Of a stretch of DNA of 64,000 bases, positions 31,891-40,407 are shown piece after piece. Within the stretch, counting starts at the first letter, position 1; the number at the start of each line of letters is the position of its first letter. The notes beneath the pieces are model-generated. The model was not told the origin of the DNA. It did not search any database and saw nothing but the letters and a program-made list of their open reading frames with translations. The DNA is from Mucilaginibacter gossypiicola. Its GTDB lineage: Bacteria; Bacteroidota; Bacteroidia; Sphingobacteriales; Sphingobacteriaceae. The stretch spans positions 124,001-188,000 of the forward strand of contig NZ_FOCL01000003.1 of the NCBI RefSeq assembly GCF_900110105.1. Direction: 5' to 3'. Position numbers and translations under genes: made by a program.

Positions 31891-33075
31891 TTAAAACTGA
31901 CGATACTCCTCCGTCAGTTTAAATATGGTTGTTAATATATTTTGCTCTGTTTCGTCAAAATCACGGTGTTCGCGGCGGTCAAAAACTTTCTGCGCGGTTT
32001 CAAACATTTTATTCATCAAATAAACTTCAAAGCCCTGCGCGCCTCCCCATGAAAAGTCGGGAACGAAATGACTTGGAAAGCCGGCGCCAAAAACATTGGC
32101 ACCCACGCCTACTACAGTCCCTGTATTAAACATGGTATTGATGCCGCTTTTGGCATGATCGGCCATGATTAAACCGCAAAATTGCAAGCCCGTTTTACGT
32201 AAGCGCTGTGTGCTATAATCCCAAAGTTTCACCTCAGCATAGTTATTTTTCAGATTGGAATTGTTTGTATCAGCGCCGATATTACACCATTCGCCTAAAA
32301 CCGAGTTGCCAAGATAGCCCTCATGACCTTTAGACGAATATCCCCAGATCACCGAATTATTTATCTCGCCGCCAACACGGCAATACGGGCCAATGGTTGT
32401 GGCTCCATAAATTTTAGCACCCATTTTTACCTGCGAGTGTTCGCAAATAGCAAACGGTCCGCGGATATGGGTACCTTCCCAAACTTCGGTATTAGCCGAA
32501 AGATAAATAGGCCCGTTGGTGGTGTTAAATGTAGAGCACTCGGCAACAGCCCCTTCTTCTGCAAAAAAATCGCCGCCAATAACAACGTTAGTTGAGCTGA
32601 TGGCTGCACTGGTGCGCCCTTTGGTAAGCAGCTGAAAATCCTTACGAAGTTCAATATCATTCTTCCTGAAAATATCTTCGGGATATTTGATCGATACAAA
32701 AAGGTTAGGATAGTTTACCGCATCGGTAAAATCGGCACCGGCATTAAAGCTTTCTGCATCTGTGGCATTGAGCCTGACAGCAATTAGCTGCTCGTTGTAT
32801 TTTAACGCCTGCCCAATTTGCAGCTTATCAATCGCTTCAACCAGGTTTTCATCAGGACATACGGCACCATTAATAAAAACATTATCGGCTTCGATATTTG
32901 CCGGAAACTTTATTTTTAAGTAATCGAGCGTATGAAAGGAATAAGCGCTGTTTAAATGCTTTCCCCATTTTTCGGCTATGGTGAAAATACCGATGCGAAG
33001 ATCGGCTACAGGCCTGGTAAAGGTAAGGGGCAGCAGCGACAGGTGTGCGTTATCGTCAAAAAGGATAATTGCCAT
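31891..33075 (-). CDS. GlmU-like sugar-phosphate nucleotidyltransferase/acetyltransferase (alternative bacterial type)
   Basis: 394 residues from the ATG at 33075 (MAIILFDDNAHLSLLPLTFTRPVADL). The C-terminal half (about 180-345) has left-handed beta-helix hexapeptides (IGPYCRVGGEINNSVIWGYSSKG, VLGEWCNIGADTNNSNLKNN) like the acetyltransferase half of GlmU. The N-terminal half lacks the GxGTRM loop of classical GlmU, as in the alternative GlmU family of Bacteroidota. Likely role: a step in UDP-GlcNAc or another nucleotide-sugar supply. The longer frame to 33192 reads through the rpmE terminator and is rejected. Confidence 0.85.
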   Translation of the reverse strand: MAIILFDDNAHLSLLPLTFTRPVADLRIGIFTIAEKWGKHLNSAYSFHTLDYLKIKFPANIEADNVFINGAVCPDENLVEAIDKLQIGQALKYNEQLIAVRLNATDAESFNAGADFTDAVNYPNLFVSIKYPEDIFRKNDIELRKDFQLLTKGRTSAAISSTNVVIGGDFFAEEGAVAECSTFNTTNGPIYLSANTEVWEGTHIRGPFAICEHSQVKMGAKIYGATTIGPYCRVGGEINNSVIWGYSSKGHEGYLGNSVLGEWCNIGADTNNSNLKNNYAEVKLWDYSTQRLRKTGLQFCGLIMADHAKSGINTMFNTGTVVGVGANVFGAGFPSHFVPDFSWGGAQGFEVYLMNKMFETAQKVFDRREHRDFDETEQNILTTIFKLTEEYRQF

Positions 33076-33079
33076 GGCG

Positions 33080-33087
33080 CAAAAATA
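33080..33087 (-). promoter_or_regulatory. GlmU-like gene -7 box
   Basis: TATTTTTG on the minus strand is a perfect TAnnTTTG and ends 4 bases before the ATG. It forms part of the T tract of the rpmE terminator. Confidence 0.5.
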
Positions 33088-33091
33088 AAAA

Positions 33092-33117
33092 AAGTCCCGA
33101 CTGCAAAGCCGGGACTT
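33092..33117 (-). terminator. rpmE terminator
   Basis: AAGTCCCG / CGGGACTT arms (33092-33099, 33110-33117), followed on the minus strand by TTTTTTTATTTTTG. Confidence 0.85.
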
Positions 33118-33139
33118 GTAAATATTGTTTAAACAAAAA

Positions 33140-33388
33140 TTACTTTTTGTTGTAACGTGAGCGGAATTTATCGATACGACCTGCAGTATCAACCAGTTTC
33201 ATTTTACCGGTGTAGAACGGGTGCGAAGTATGAGAAATCTCTAATTTAACCAATGGATATTCGTTACCATCTTCCCATTTAACGGTTTCGCGGGTATCGA
33301 TGCAAGATTTAGTGATAAAAGAGTAGTCGTTTGACATATCTTTAAATACAACTAACCTATAGTTTGATGGATGCAGATCTTTTTTCAT
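33140..33388 (-). CDS. rpmE: 50S ribosomal protein L31, type B
   Basis: 82 residues beginning [17 protein letters not shown], the type B (zinc-free, Cys-minus) form with [21 protein letters not shown]. Only one Cys (Cys29) is present, so no zinc ribbon. A perfect -7 box lies 44 bases upstream and a clear terminator downstream, so it is a monocistronic ribosomal gene. No zinc-binding L31 copy is seen in the window. Confidence 0.95.
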   Translation of the reverse strand: MKKDLHPSNYRLVVFKDMSNDYSFITKSCIDTRETVKWEDGNEYPLVKLEISHTSHPFYTGKMKLVDTAGRIDKFRSRYNKK

Positions 33389-33432
33389 TATATTATATAA
33401 ACTTACCTTCTGTACTTTACTTAAAAGAGGTG

Positions 33433-33440
33433 CAAATGTA
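33433..33440 (-). promoter_or_regulatory. rpmE promoter -7 box
   Basis: TACATTTG on the minus strand, perfect TAnnTTTG, with a 44-base stretch to the ATG. Confidence 0.5.
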
Positions 33441-33578
33441 ATAATAAAAGTGAAAACTGGAAAAGCAAATTAAAAATAGTTTATTATTGTTTATGAATGA
33501 TAGCCCATGGTTCATAGGCGGATAAAAAATTATATTTATAAAACTGGATATTAGACAATTAAACATTCTCTATCCTTT

Positions 33579-33671
33579 TGTCTGAACTCGAATTTATTGA
33601 ATCAAGGGAATGGGCAGAATACTGAGCAAATTCAAAAAATTCTCAAAATTCAAAAAATTCGAGTTCAGACA
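33579..33671. repeat. Inverted repeat, family B copy 2
   Basis: TGTCTGAACTCGAATTT (33579-33595) and its exact complement (33655-33671) enclose AATTCAAAAAATT-type repeats. The right arm runs into the end of the epimerase gene and supplies its stop codon. Confidence 0.9.
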
Positions 33672-34069
33672 CTCACCTCCTGGCATAATTCTATCAACAC
33701 CCCATTAGCACTTTTGGGATGCACAAAGCACACCAGCTTATTGTCGGCCCCTTGTTTAGGCTTATCATTCAGCAAAACAAAGCCCTCAGCCTTTAACCGC
33801 TGCATTTCAGCATTAATATCATCTACCTCAAAAGCTATATGATGAATCCCCTCGCCTTTTTTTGCTATAAACTTAGCTATAGCGCTATCATCATTCAGCG
33901 ACTCAAGCAATTCAATTTTATTTGGCCCGCTTTGCAGAAAAGCCGTAACCACATGTTCGCTCTCCACAGTTTCGGTTTTATATACAGGTGTATTCAGCAA
34001 TTTGGAGTAGATTTCCCCTGCTAACTTAACACTGTTAACCGCAATGCCAATGTGCTCCACTTTGTTCAT
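33665..34069 (-). CDS. mce: Methylmalonyl-CoA epimerase
   Basis: Interconverts (R)- and (S)-methylmalonyl-CoA in propionyl-CoA metabolism. 134 residues of vicinal-oxygen-chelate fold; metal ligands His6 (VEHIGIAV), His77 (GIHHIAFEV) and Glu127 (VLIELCQ) fit the family. An in-frame TTG at 34075 is part of an AATATTTG box, so the ATG at 34069 is the start, 3 bases after the box. The last residues (VSV) and the stop are encoded in the family B repeat. Mutase genes are not in the window. Confidence 0.9.
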   Translation of the reverse strand: MNKVEHIGIAVNSVKLAGEIYSKLLNTPVYKTETVESEHVVTAFLQSGPNKIELLESLNDDSAIAKFIAKKGEGIHHIAFEVDDINAEMQRLKAEGFVLLNDKPKQGADNKLVCFVHPKSANGVLIELCQEVSV

Positions 34070-34145
34070 GTCCAAATATTGTAAATTATTGGTCAGCTTT
34101 GGTTATTTGCGAAGGATTTTAGCTGAATTTCAATAAAAACTTGCG

Positions 34146-34153
34146 TATCTTTG
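34146..34153 (+). promoter_or_regulatory. iscS promoter -7 box
   Basis: TATCTTTG, perfect, preceded by AACTTGCG as at mqnC. A 26-base leader follows with a good AAAAGGA ribosome site at 34171-34177, one of the few clear Shine-Dalgarno sites here. Confidence 0.6.
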
Positions 34154-34179
34154 TTTTGTTAATATATTTCAAAAGGACT

Positions 34180-35391
34180 ATGAATATCCCAATTTATTTA
34201 GATAACAATGCAACAACACCGATGGACCCAAGGGTACTGGAGGCTATGTTACCATATTTTAACGAAAAATTTGGTAATGCGGCAAGCCGTAACCATGCGT
34301 TTGGCTGGGTTGCAGAGGAGGCGGTTGATTACGCACGCGAACAGGTTGCCAAATTGATAGGCGCATCTGAAAAAGAGATCATCTTTACCTCTGGTGCTAC
34401 AGAATCAGATAACCTTGCTATTAAAGGGGTATTTGAAATGTACAAAGACAAAGGTAACCACATCATAACTACCGTTACAGAACACAAAGCGGTACTGGAT
34501 GCCTGCAAACACGTTGAAAAACTTGGTGGCAAGGTAACTTACTTGCCTGTTAAAGAAGATGGTCTGGTTGATTTGGCTCAGCTTGAAGCAGCGATGACCC
34601 CTGAAACCATCCTGGTATCTATCATGTATGGCAACAACGAGATAGGTGTTATCCAGCCAATTAAAGAGATTTCGGCTATCGCCCACAAACACGGTGCATT
34701 ATTTATGACCGATGCTGTTCAGGCAGTTGGTAAGATCCCGGTTGATGTAAATGCCGACGGTATTGACTTATTAGCATTATCAGCTCACAAAATATACGGT
34801 CCTAAAGGTGTTGGCGCGTTATACGTACGCCGTAAAGGACCAAGGGTTAAAGTTACCGCTCAAATGGACGGTGGCGGTCATGAGCGCGGTATGCGTTCAG
34901 GCACCCTTAATGTACCGGGTATTGTTGGTTTAGGTAAAGCCTGCGAACTTTGCGGCCAGGAAATGGAAAGCGAAGCAAAACGCCTTTCGGCTTTACGTGA
35001 TAAACTGCAATCAGCTTTAACTGTATTGGAAGAAAGTTATGTGAATGGCAACGTTGAACACCGCTTACCACATGTTGCTAACATTTCATTTAAATATGTT
35101 GAAGGCGAAGGTTTGATGATGGCGATGAAAGATCTGGCTGTGTCATCAGGTTCAGCTTGTACTTCTGCCTCGTTAGAGCCATCATACGTATTGAAAAGCT
35201 TAGGCCTGTCTGATGACCTGGCACACTCTTCTATCCGTTTTGGCTTAGGCCGCTTTACTACCGAAGAGGAAGTTGATTACGCTGTTGAAGTAACCAAGAA
35301 AGCGGTTACCCACCTGCGTGATCTTTCACCACTATGGGAAATGTTTAAAGAAGGTATCGACCTTAACTCAATTGAGTGGGCAGAACATTAA
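34180..35391 (+). CDS. iscS: Cysteine desulfurase
   Basis: PLP enzyme taking sulfur from cysteine for iron-sulfur clusters. 403 residues from the ATG at 34180; the frame's earlier start at 34141 lies in the promoter. PLP Lys204 ([10 protein letters not shown]) and persulfide Cys327 ([14 protein letters not shown]) on the flexible loop of group I enzymes are present; His102 is in the TEHKAVLD strand. Works with IscU and the HesB-type protein encoded downstream. No iscR, hscA/hscB or fdx follows. Confidence 0.95.
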   Translation: MNIPIYLDNNATTPMDPRVLEAMLPYFNEKFGNAASRNHAFGWVAEEAVDYAREQVAKLIGASEKEIIFTSGATESDNLAIKGVFEMYKDKGNHIITTVTEHKAVLDACKHVEKLGGKVTYLPVKEDGLVDLAQLEAAMTPETILVSIMYGNNEIGVIQPIKEISAIAHKHGALFMTDAVQAVGKIPVDVNADGIDLLALSAHKIYGPKGVGALYVRRKGPRVKVTAQMDGGGHERGMRSGTLNVPGIVGLGKACELCGQEMESEAKRLSALRDKLQSALTVLEESYVNGNVEHRLPHVANISFKYVEGEGLMMAMKDLAVSSGSACTSASLEPSYVLKSLGLSDDLAHSSIRFGLGRFTTEEEVDYAVEVTKKAVTHLRDLSPLWEMFKEGIDLNSIEWAEH

Positions 35392-35500
35392 TTTGATTTC
35401 GGATTTGGGATTTTTGATTTCGAATTTTCCATTTACGATTTGATATATAAGAGTTTCAAAGACTCAGAACTTATAACTTACTACTTAGAACTTTAAAAAA

Positions 35501-35914
35501 ATGGCATATTCAGATAAAGTAATCGATCACTACACTAACCCCCGCAATGTGGGCACTTTGGATAAAAGCAGCCACAAAGTAGGCACCGGTTTAGTTGGTG
35601 CACCTGAGTGCGGCGACGTAATGCGCCTGCAAATTCAGGTTGATGATAACAATGTTATCACCGATGCAAAATTTAAAACTTTCGGTTGCGGTTCGGCAAT
35701 CGCTTCTTCATCATTGGCTACAGAGTGGCTTAAAGGCAAAAGCATTGATGATGCTATGAAAATCGACAACATGGACATCGTTGAAGAGCTTGCCCTTCCA
35801 CCGGTAAAAATTCACTGCTCGGTATTAGCCGAAGACGCTATCAAAGCAGCAATCAATGATTTCCGCGTTAAAAACGGCTTAGCGCCAATTGAAAGCGAAA
35901 AAGTACACCACTAA
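35501..35914 (+). CDS. iscU: Iron-sulfur cluster scaffold protein
   Basis: 137 residues, scaffold on which the 2Fe-2S cluster forms. Cys37, Cys63 and Cys106 (GAPECGDVM, FGCGSAIASS, KIHCSVLAED) plus Asp39 are the conserved ligands. The LPPVK motif (99-103) that binds the HscA chaperone in other bacteria is present, although no hscA is seen here. Same strand as iscS; the 109-base gap has AT-rich low-complexity sequence. Confidence 0.95.
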   Translation: MAYSDKVIDHYTNPRNVGTLDKSSHKVGTGLVGAPECGDVMRLQIQVDDNNVITDAKFKTFGCGSAIASSSLATEWLKGKSIDDAMKIDNMDIVEELALPPVKIHCSVLAEDAIKAAINDFRVKNGLAPIESEKVHH

Positions 35915-36046
35915 GAAAGAATTTGAGATGCAGGAGGCAAGAAAATTAGATTTCTTTCCGGTATCTTAAGTTTTAATAGTGTGGTGCGCAAGAGGCCGGC
36001 GAAGAATCCTGACTCTTGAATCTAATAATCTTGACTCTTTTAAAAA

Positions 36047-36373
36047 ATGGTAACTGTAACTGATAAAGCAAAAAGCAAAATAGAACACCTGATGCAGGAT
36101 GCAGGGCTTGATGCCTCTTATTTTCTGCGTGTGTCTGTTCAGGGCGGTGGTTGCTCTGGTTTATCATACAATCTTGATTTTGATAACGAAGAGAAAAAAG
36201 GCGATCAGTTTTTTGAAGACCAGGGCGTACGCATGGCGCTCGACATGAAATCATTCCTGTACCTTGCCGGTACTGAGCTTGATTTTTCTGACGGCCTTAA
36301 CGGCAAAGGCTTCAATTTCCACAACCCTAACGCCAGCCGTACCTGCGGTTGCGGCGAAAGTTTTTCGGTATAA
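36047..36373 (+). CDS. iscA: HesB/IscA-type iron-sulfur carrier
   Basis: 108 residues with the A-type carrier cysteines Cys36 (GGGCSGLSY), Cys100 and Cys102 (RTCGCGESFSV). It accepts clusters from IscU and passes them to target proteins. The exact subtype (IscA, ErpA or SufA) cannot be decided by eye; the position after iscU favours IscA. It ends at a strong terminator. Confidence 0.9.
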   Translation: MVTVTDKAKSKIEHLMQDAGLDASYFLRVSVQGGGCSGLSYNLDFDNEEKKGDQFFEDQGVRMALDMKSFLYLAGTELDFSDGLNGKGFNFHNPNASRTCGCGESFSV

Positions 36374-36391
36374 TATTCAACCTTAAAATAT

Positions 36392-36420
36392 AAAAAGAGG
36401 CGCGATGAGCGCCTCTTTTT
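36392..36420 (+). terminator. Terminator of the isc cluster
   Basis: AAAAAGAGGCGC-GATGA-GCGCCTCTTTTT: perfect 12-base arms followed by GTTTTATT. Confidence 0.9.
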
Positions 36421-36440
36421 GTTTTATTAAAACTGCAATG

Positions 36441-36492
36441 CTGCCGCGGGCTTCCAGCCCGTGGTTAAGCATGGCTTCAGCTTTCAGCTGAA
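36441..36492. repeat. Double hairpin intergenic element
   Basis: CCGCGGGCT-TCC-AGCCCGTGG (one wobble, 36444-36464) followed by TTCAGCT-TTC-AGCTGAA (36476-36492). It lies between the isc terminator and the convergent NTF2-like gene. Confidence 0.65.
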
Positions 36493-36496
36493 CTAT

Positions 36497-37327
36497 TTAA
36501 AACATATCCTCCGGCTTAACACCATCAGGTATAGCCTGTTCCACACTCCAGTGCTCTGCAATTTTACGCCCAGCCACCCTGAATATCTCATTAAACACAA
36601 ACGTTTTTCCGCTCCTGCTAAACTGCGATTGAACTGCAACAAAATCACCTTCGGCAATAATCCTGTGAATTTTAACAGCTCGCTCAGGCTCGCCAAGGTA
36701 GCCTGCCAATCCCACACCGGGTGCTGCTGCAGCAGCATCATGCTCAATGTACGCAGCATCAATAAACTGATTAGCAGATTGTTTGTTTAAGATTGCTTTG
36801 TAAAACTGGTCAACAATCAATTTGCTATTTTCAGCAGAAGTATGATGATCAATTTCAGCAGTACCATTAGTTGATGTTGTCTCTTTCCCGCTTTCATCCG
36901 GCAAAGGCTGTATAGCATCCCAATGCTCGGTTAACATACCATCCTTTAATTTAAACAGATCAATCACAGCCATACGCTTGCCCATAAACTGAATATCAAG
37001 ATGGGTTACTACGAAGTCGCCTTCTTGTATCGCTCTAATGATCGGCGATTTTGCACCTTCGGATGGTAGCGGTAAAGTCTTCAGGTAATTGACCATCTCG
37101 GTTATACCTGCCCTCCCCTGTTTAACCGTAGGGTTATGCTGCCTATAATCTTCAATTATAAATTCGGGGATCAGCTCGGTTTTACGTTGTCCCACTATTT
37201 GTTTATAAAATGAAAGCACTTTTTGCTTGTTAGTTATGGTATCCATATAAGTATGCGATTTTGCGACCAGGGCATTGCATATTAAAATGCAACATACGCC
37301 CAATGCCAATATTGGAGTAATTTTCAT
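36497..37327 (-). CDS. Secreted protein with two NTF2/SnoaL-like domains
   Basis: 276 residues: signal peptide (MKITPILALGVCCILICNALVA), then two copies of the SnoaL-like fold: about 32-148 (VLSFYKQIVGQRKTELIPEFI ... MLTEHWDAIQPLP) and about 168-270 (LIVDQFYKAILNKQSANQFID ... KIAEHWSVEQAIP). Both copies end in the EHW motif. Such proteins are often annotated as polyketide-cyclase-like, with no settled role. The signal peptide makes this one periplasmic. Confidence 0.85.
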   Translation of the reverse strand: MKITPILALGVCCILICNALVAKSHTYMDTITNKQKVLSFYKQIVGQRKTELIPEFIIEDYRQHNPTVKQGRAGITEMVNYLKTLPLPSEGAKSPIIRAIQEGDFVVTHLDIQFMGKRMAVIDLFKLKDGMLTEHWDAIQPLPDESGKETTSTNGTAEIDHHTSAENSKLIVDQFYKAILNKQSANQFIDAAYIEHDAAAAAPGVGLAGYLGEPERAVKIHRIIAEGDFVAVQSQFSRSGKTFVFNEIFRVAGRKIAEHWSVEQAIPDGVKPEDMF

Positions 37328-37497
37328 TACTTGTTAAATAAAATTTAATTAGAAATTTTCGGACAATACAAAACACTACCGCAAAAGCAGTGTGTTACCG
37401 AACCCGTATCAACAGGCCGGGCCTTAGGCGACCCTTGTTTTATATGTGGATATAATAATTATGAAGTGAAGATAGGGAAAGTTTGGAAAAAAGAAAA

Positions 37498-37583
37498 ATG
37501 TCATTGCGAGCGCAGCGTGGCAATCGCATGCTATACAGAGCGGTTATACTTCCGTGCGATTGCTTCGTTCCTCGCAATGACAT
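37498..37583. repeat. REP-like inverted repeat, copy 3 (86 bp)
   Basis: ATGTCATTGCGAG / CTCGCAATGACAT arms (37498-37510, 37571-37583), identical to those of copy 2; the interior TGGCAATCGCATGCTATACA also resembles copy 2. Confidence 0.9.
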
Positions 37584-37597
37584 GTGGTTGGGTTCTG

Positions 37598-38194
37598 TCA
37601 AAACACCTTAATCACCTGCCCTGTAATTGCTCCAAGCACACTTTTAACGTAAGCATTGGCTACTTTATCCATAGCAACAGGCTCATGGCCAGGAAAATAC
37701 TCAAAGAAACCCGGCGAATCTTCAACAACACCCGGGCTTACCGCGTTGATCCGTACGCCATTTTCCAGTTCAATGGCTGCACTTATTACAAATGAGTTTA
37801 ATCCGCCGTTAATGGCTCCAAGATTTACTCCGTTTACAACGGGATCCTCAGAAAGAATACCCGACGTAAGCGTAAATGAACCTTTAGGATTAATATGGTG
37901 CTGGCCTATCAGCACTAAGTTTACCTGTCCAAGCAGTTTGCTTTCAATTCCTTTTTTAAAATCGGCAGGCGTTGTACTTGCAAGCGGGCCAAAATGCCCG
38001 GAACCGGTAGTGCTTACTAACGCGTCAAACGCCCCAACCTTTTCATAAAACGCCTCAATTGATTCGGGCGAAGTGATGTCCAATTGAAAATCACCACTTT
38101 TTGAACCCGCAGTAATAATTTCGTGCTTGCCTTGAAGCACTTCAGTAACCTTTTTGCCAATAGTACCCGAAGCGCCAATGATAATTATCTTCAT
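37598..38194 (-). CDS. Short-chain dehydrogenase-like protein lacking the YxxxK pair
   Basis: 198 residues. Rossmann motif GASGTIGKKV (7-16), LVSTTGSGHFGPL for the NAG-type strand, and RINAVSPGVV near the end. At the place of the catalytic Tyr-x-x-x-Lys it has AINGGLNSF, so it belongs to the short atypical SDR subgroup without the classical catalytic pair. It may still bind NAD(P) and act as a reductase by another mechanism. Cytoplasmic, single gene next to REP copy 3. Confidence 0.85.
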   Translation of the reverse strand: MKIIIIGASGTIGKKVTEVLQGKHEIITAGSKSGDFQLDITSPESIEAFYEKVGAFDALVSTTGSGHFGPLASTTPADFKKGIESKLLGQVNLVLIGQHHINPKGSFTLTSGILSEDPVVNGVNLGAINGGLNSFVISAAIELENGVRINAVSPGVVEDSPGFFEYFPGHEPVAMDKVANAYVKSVLGAITGQVIKVF

Positions 38195-38290
38195 AGTATA
38201 TGTTTTTTGTACAAGTTAACAAGTGTTAATGTAAATCGGTATCATCAAAAAGTAAAACACGCTCAGTTTGTCAAATACCTGTGTCAATGC

Positions 38291-38319
38291 TTGATTTTAT
38301 AAAAATAGATTTAGATTTG
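38291..38319 (+). promoter_or_regulatory. Promoter of the acyl-CoA ligase gene
   Basis: TTG (38291-38293), 18 bases, TAGATTTG (38312-38319): both Bacteroidota elements at near-standard spacing, 22 bases before the ATG. Confidence 0.6.
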
Positions 38320-38341
38320 TTTCCAATATCCAATTATATAA

Positions 38342-40252
38342 ATGAGTAAAAATACCGAGCTTTCAACTGTTCCGAGTTTCATTCGCAATACCGTTGCCAA
38401 AATCCATCCTTTAGAACATACCTTTCTCCTTCATAAAGTTAAAGATACCTGGGTGGAGATAAGCTATGGTGAAGCCTTAGAGAAAATAGATGCTATCTCA
38501 GCCTGGTTTCTGCACATAGGTATCAGGAAAGGCGACAGGCTTTCCCTTATCATAGAAAACGGCCCAAACTACGTTTATTACGATCAGGCCCTGCAACAGA
38601 TTGGTGCGGTTAATACTTCCATATATCCAACCCTTACAGAAAACGAAATCGAATATATCCTGAATGATTCAGGGGCACGTACCATCATTTGCGGTAACCC
38701 TTTCCTGTTCAGAAAAGTTTTAAAAGTAGCAAACAACTGCCCGGAACTGATCCGCCTCATACCTGCGTTTGATGATTTTGAAAAATTCAGTGATAAGGTA
38801 AGTTTAAATGCAGGTGTAATTGGCTTTGACCAGGTAATAGCCGAGGGGCGTAAGTTAGTCGAGCAATATAGTCATGCTATTAACGCTGCCCGTGAAGCCA
38901 TCTTAACAACTGATACTTCATGCCTCATTTACACTTCGGGTACTACCGGTGTACCTAAAGGGGTTGTGTTAACACATCATAACCTTACACAGAACACCAT
39001 CAATAGTTTAATCCAAATCCCGTTTGTTGAAAAAACAGACCGTTTTTTGTCGTTCCTGCCGCTATCGCATGTATTTGAACGCACCATTTACCATATAGCC
39101 ATTTACCAGGGATCACAAATAGCCTTTGCCCAAAGCCTTGAACTGCTGGCCAAAAACATGGCCGAGGTTAAGCCTACTATACTATGCTGTGTACCCCGGT
39201 TACTTGAACGCATCCATGACAGGGCTATCAAAAGCGGCACATCGGCAGGCGGACTTAAAACCAAAATATTTTTGTGGGCTTTTGAAATTGGCAAAAAGGT
39301 GCGCCTCGTACAGGAAGCCGGTAAGTCTCCAAATGTTGTTTTAAAAGCGCAGCACGGTATTGCCGAAAAACTGGTATTCAGCAAAATAAAGGAAAAAACT
39401 GGCGGACAACTTAAATTTATGGTATCTGGCGGTGGTGCGCTACCTAAAAATATCGGCGAATTTTTTGGTGACCTCGGCATTGTAATTTTAGAAGGCTTTG
39501 GCTTAACCGAAACATCGCCGGTAATGGCCGTTACAGAACGTCACAGGGTAATTTATGGTACCGTTGGCCGTATCATTCCCGGTATTGAAGTGGCTATCCA
39601 AAATGTGGATACCAAACATATCTACAGTATACAAACACACGATAACTTTAAAGAAGATACCCTTACTGAAGAAGGTGAGATCATTGTTCGCGGGCATTGT
39701 GTAATGAAAGGCTACTGGAACAAGCCCGAAGAAACAGCCACCGTTATTGATTCACATGGCTGGTTTCATACCGGCGATATCGGTCGTTTCTTCCGCGGCA
39801 ACCTCCAGATTACAGATCGCCTGAAGAATATGCTGGTAAACGCTTACGGTAAAAACATTTACCCAACCCCGGTTGAGAATACTTACCTCAAAAGCCCTAA
39901 AATTGAGCAGGTATTTTTAGTGGGCGATAAGCGTGAATACATTGCAGCTATCATAGTGCCCGCCCGCGAAACCCTGCAGGAAACATTTAACCTTCAAAAT
40001 GATTTCTTTGAACGCCCCGAAGTATTCATTGATGATAAAGAAATAGTTGACTGGATTGGTGCCGACATCCGCAAATACAGCAATGAACTGGCCAAGTTTG
40101 AACGTATCAAATCATTTAAGGTAAAACGTAACCCTTTCAGCATGGATGACGGCGAGATCACCCCTACCATGAAAGCCAAACGCAAAGTCATCGAGAAAAA
40201 ATACGCCACCGATATTGATGAGTTGTATGCCGGGGAAACGGAGGAAGACTAA
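38342..40252 (+). CDS. Long-chain fatty acid--CoA ligase (AMP-forming)
   Basis: 636 residues. AMP-binding P-loop YTSGTTGVPKG (197-207), then LEGFGLTETSPV, GWFHTGDIG and TDRLKNMLVNAYGKNIYP identify an acyl-adenylate/acyl-CoA ligase of the FadD/FAA class (long N-terminal form). It activates fatty acids for degradation or lipid synthesis. No membrane helix; probably membrane-associated. The C-terminal Lys in EITPTMKAKRKVI is the usual adenylation lysine. Single gene with its own promoter. Confidence 0.92.
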   Translation: MSKNTELSTVPSFIRNTVAKIHPLEHTFLLHKVKDTWVEISYGEALEKIDAISAWFLHIGIRKGDRLSLIIENGPNYVYYDQALQQIGAVNTSIYPTLTENEIEYILNDSGARTIICGNPFLFRKVLKVANNCPELIRLIPAFDDFEKFSDKVSLNAGVIGFDQVIAEGRKLVEQYSHAINAAREAILTTDTSCLIYTSGTTGVPKGVVLTHHNLTQNTINSLIQIPFVEKTDRFLSFLPLSHVFERTIYHIAIYQGSQIAFAQSLELLAKNMAEVKPTILCCVPRLLERIHDRAIKSGTSAGGLKTKIFLWAFEIGKKVRLVQEAGKSPNVVLKAQHGIAEKLVFSKIKEKTGGQLKFMVSGGGALPKNIGEFFGDLGIVILEGFGLTETSPVMAVTERHRVIYGTVGRIIPGIEVAIQNVDTKHIYSIQTHDNFKEDTLTEEGEIIVRGHCVMKGYWNKPEETATVIDSHGWFHTGDIGRFFRGNLQITDRLKNMLVNAYGKNIYPTPVENTYLKSPKIEQVFLVGDKREYIAAIIVPARETLQETFNLQNDFFERPEVFIDDKEIVDWIGADIRKYSNELAKFERIKSFKVKRNPFSMDDGEITPTMKAKRKVIEKKYATDIDELYAGETEED

Positions 40253-40394
40253 ACAGAACAGAACCATGATTTTTAGGATTCAATGATTTCTTGATAGATA
40301 AAGTCAGTTCATCAGGTAATTTATTAATCCAGGTTCAAATTCATATCATCTGGAAATCCTTTAATCAAGCGCATCAAGGTTCTGTTTTTTTTAC

Positions 40395-40402
40395 TAACTT
40401 TG
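40395..40402 (+). promoter_or_regulatory. Promoter -7 box of the DUF763 gene
   Basis: TAACTTTG, perfect, ends 5 bases before the ATG at 40408. Confidence 0.55.
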
Positions 40403-40407
40403 TTAGC

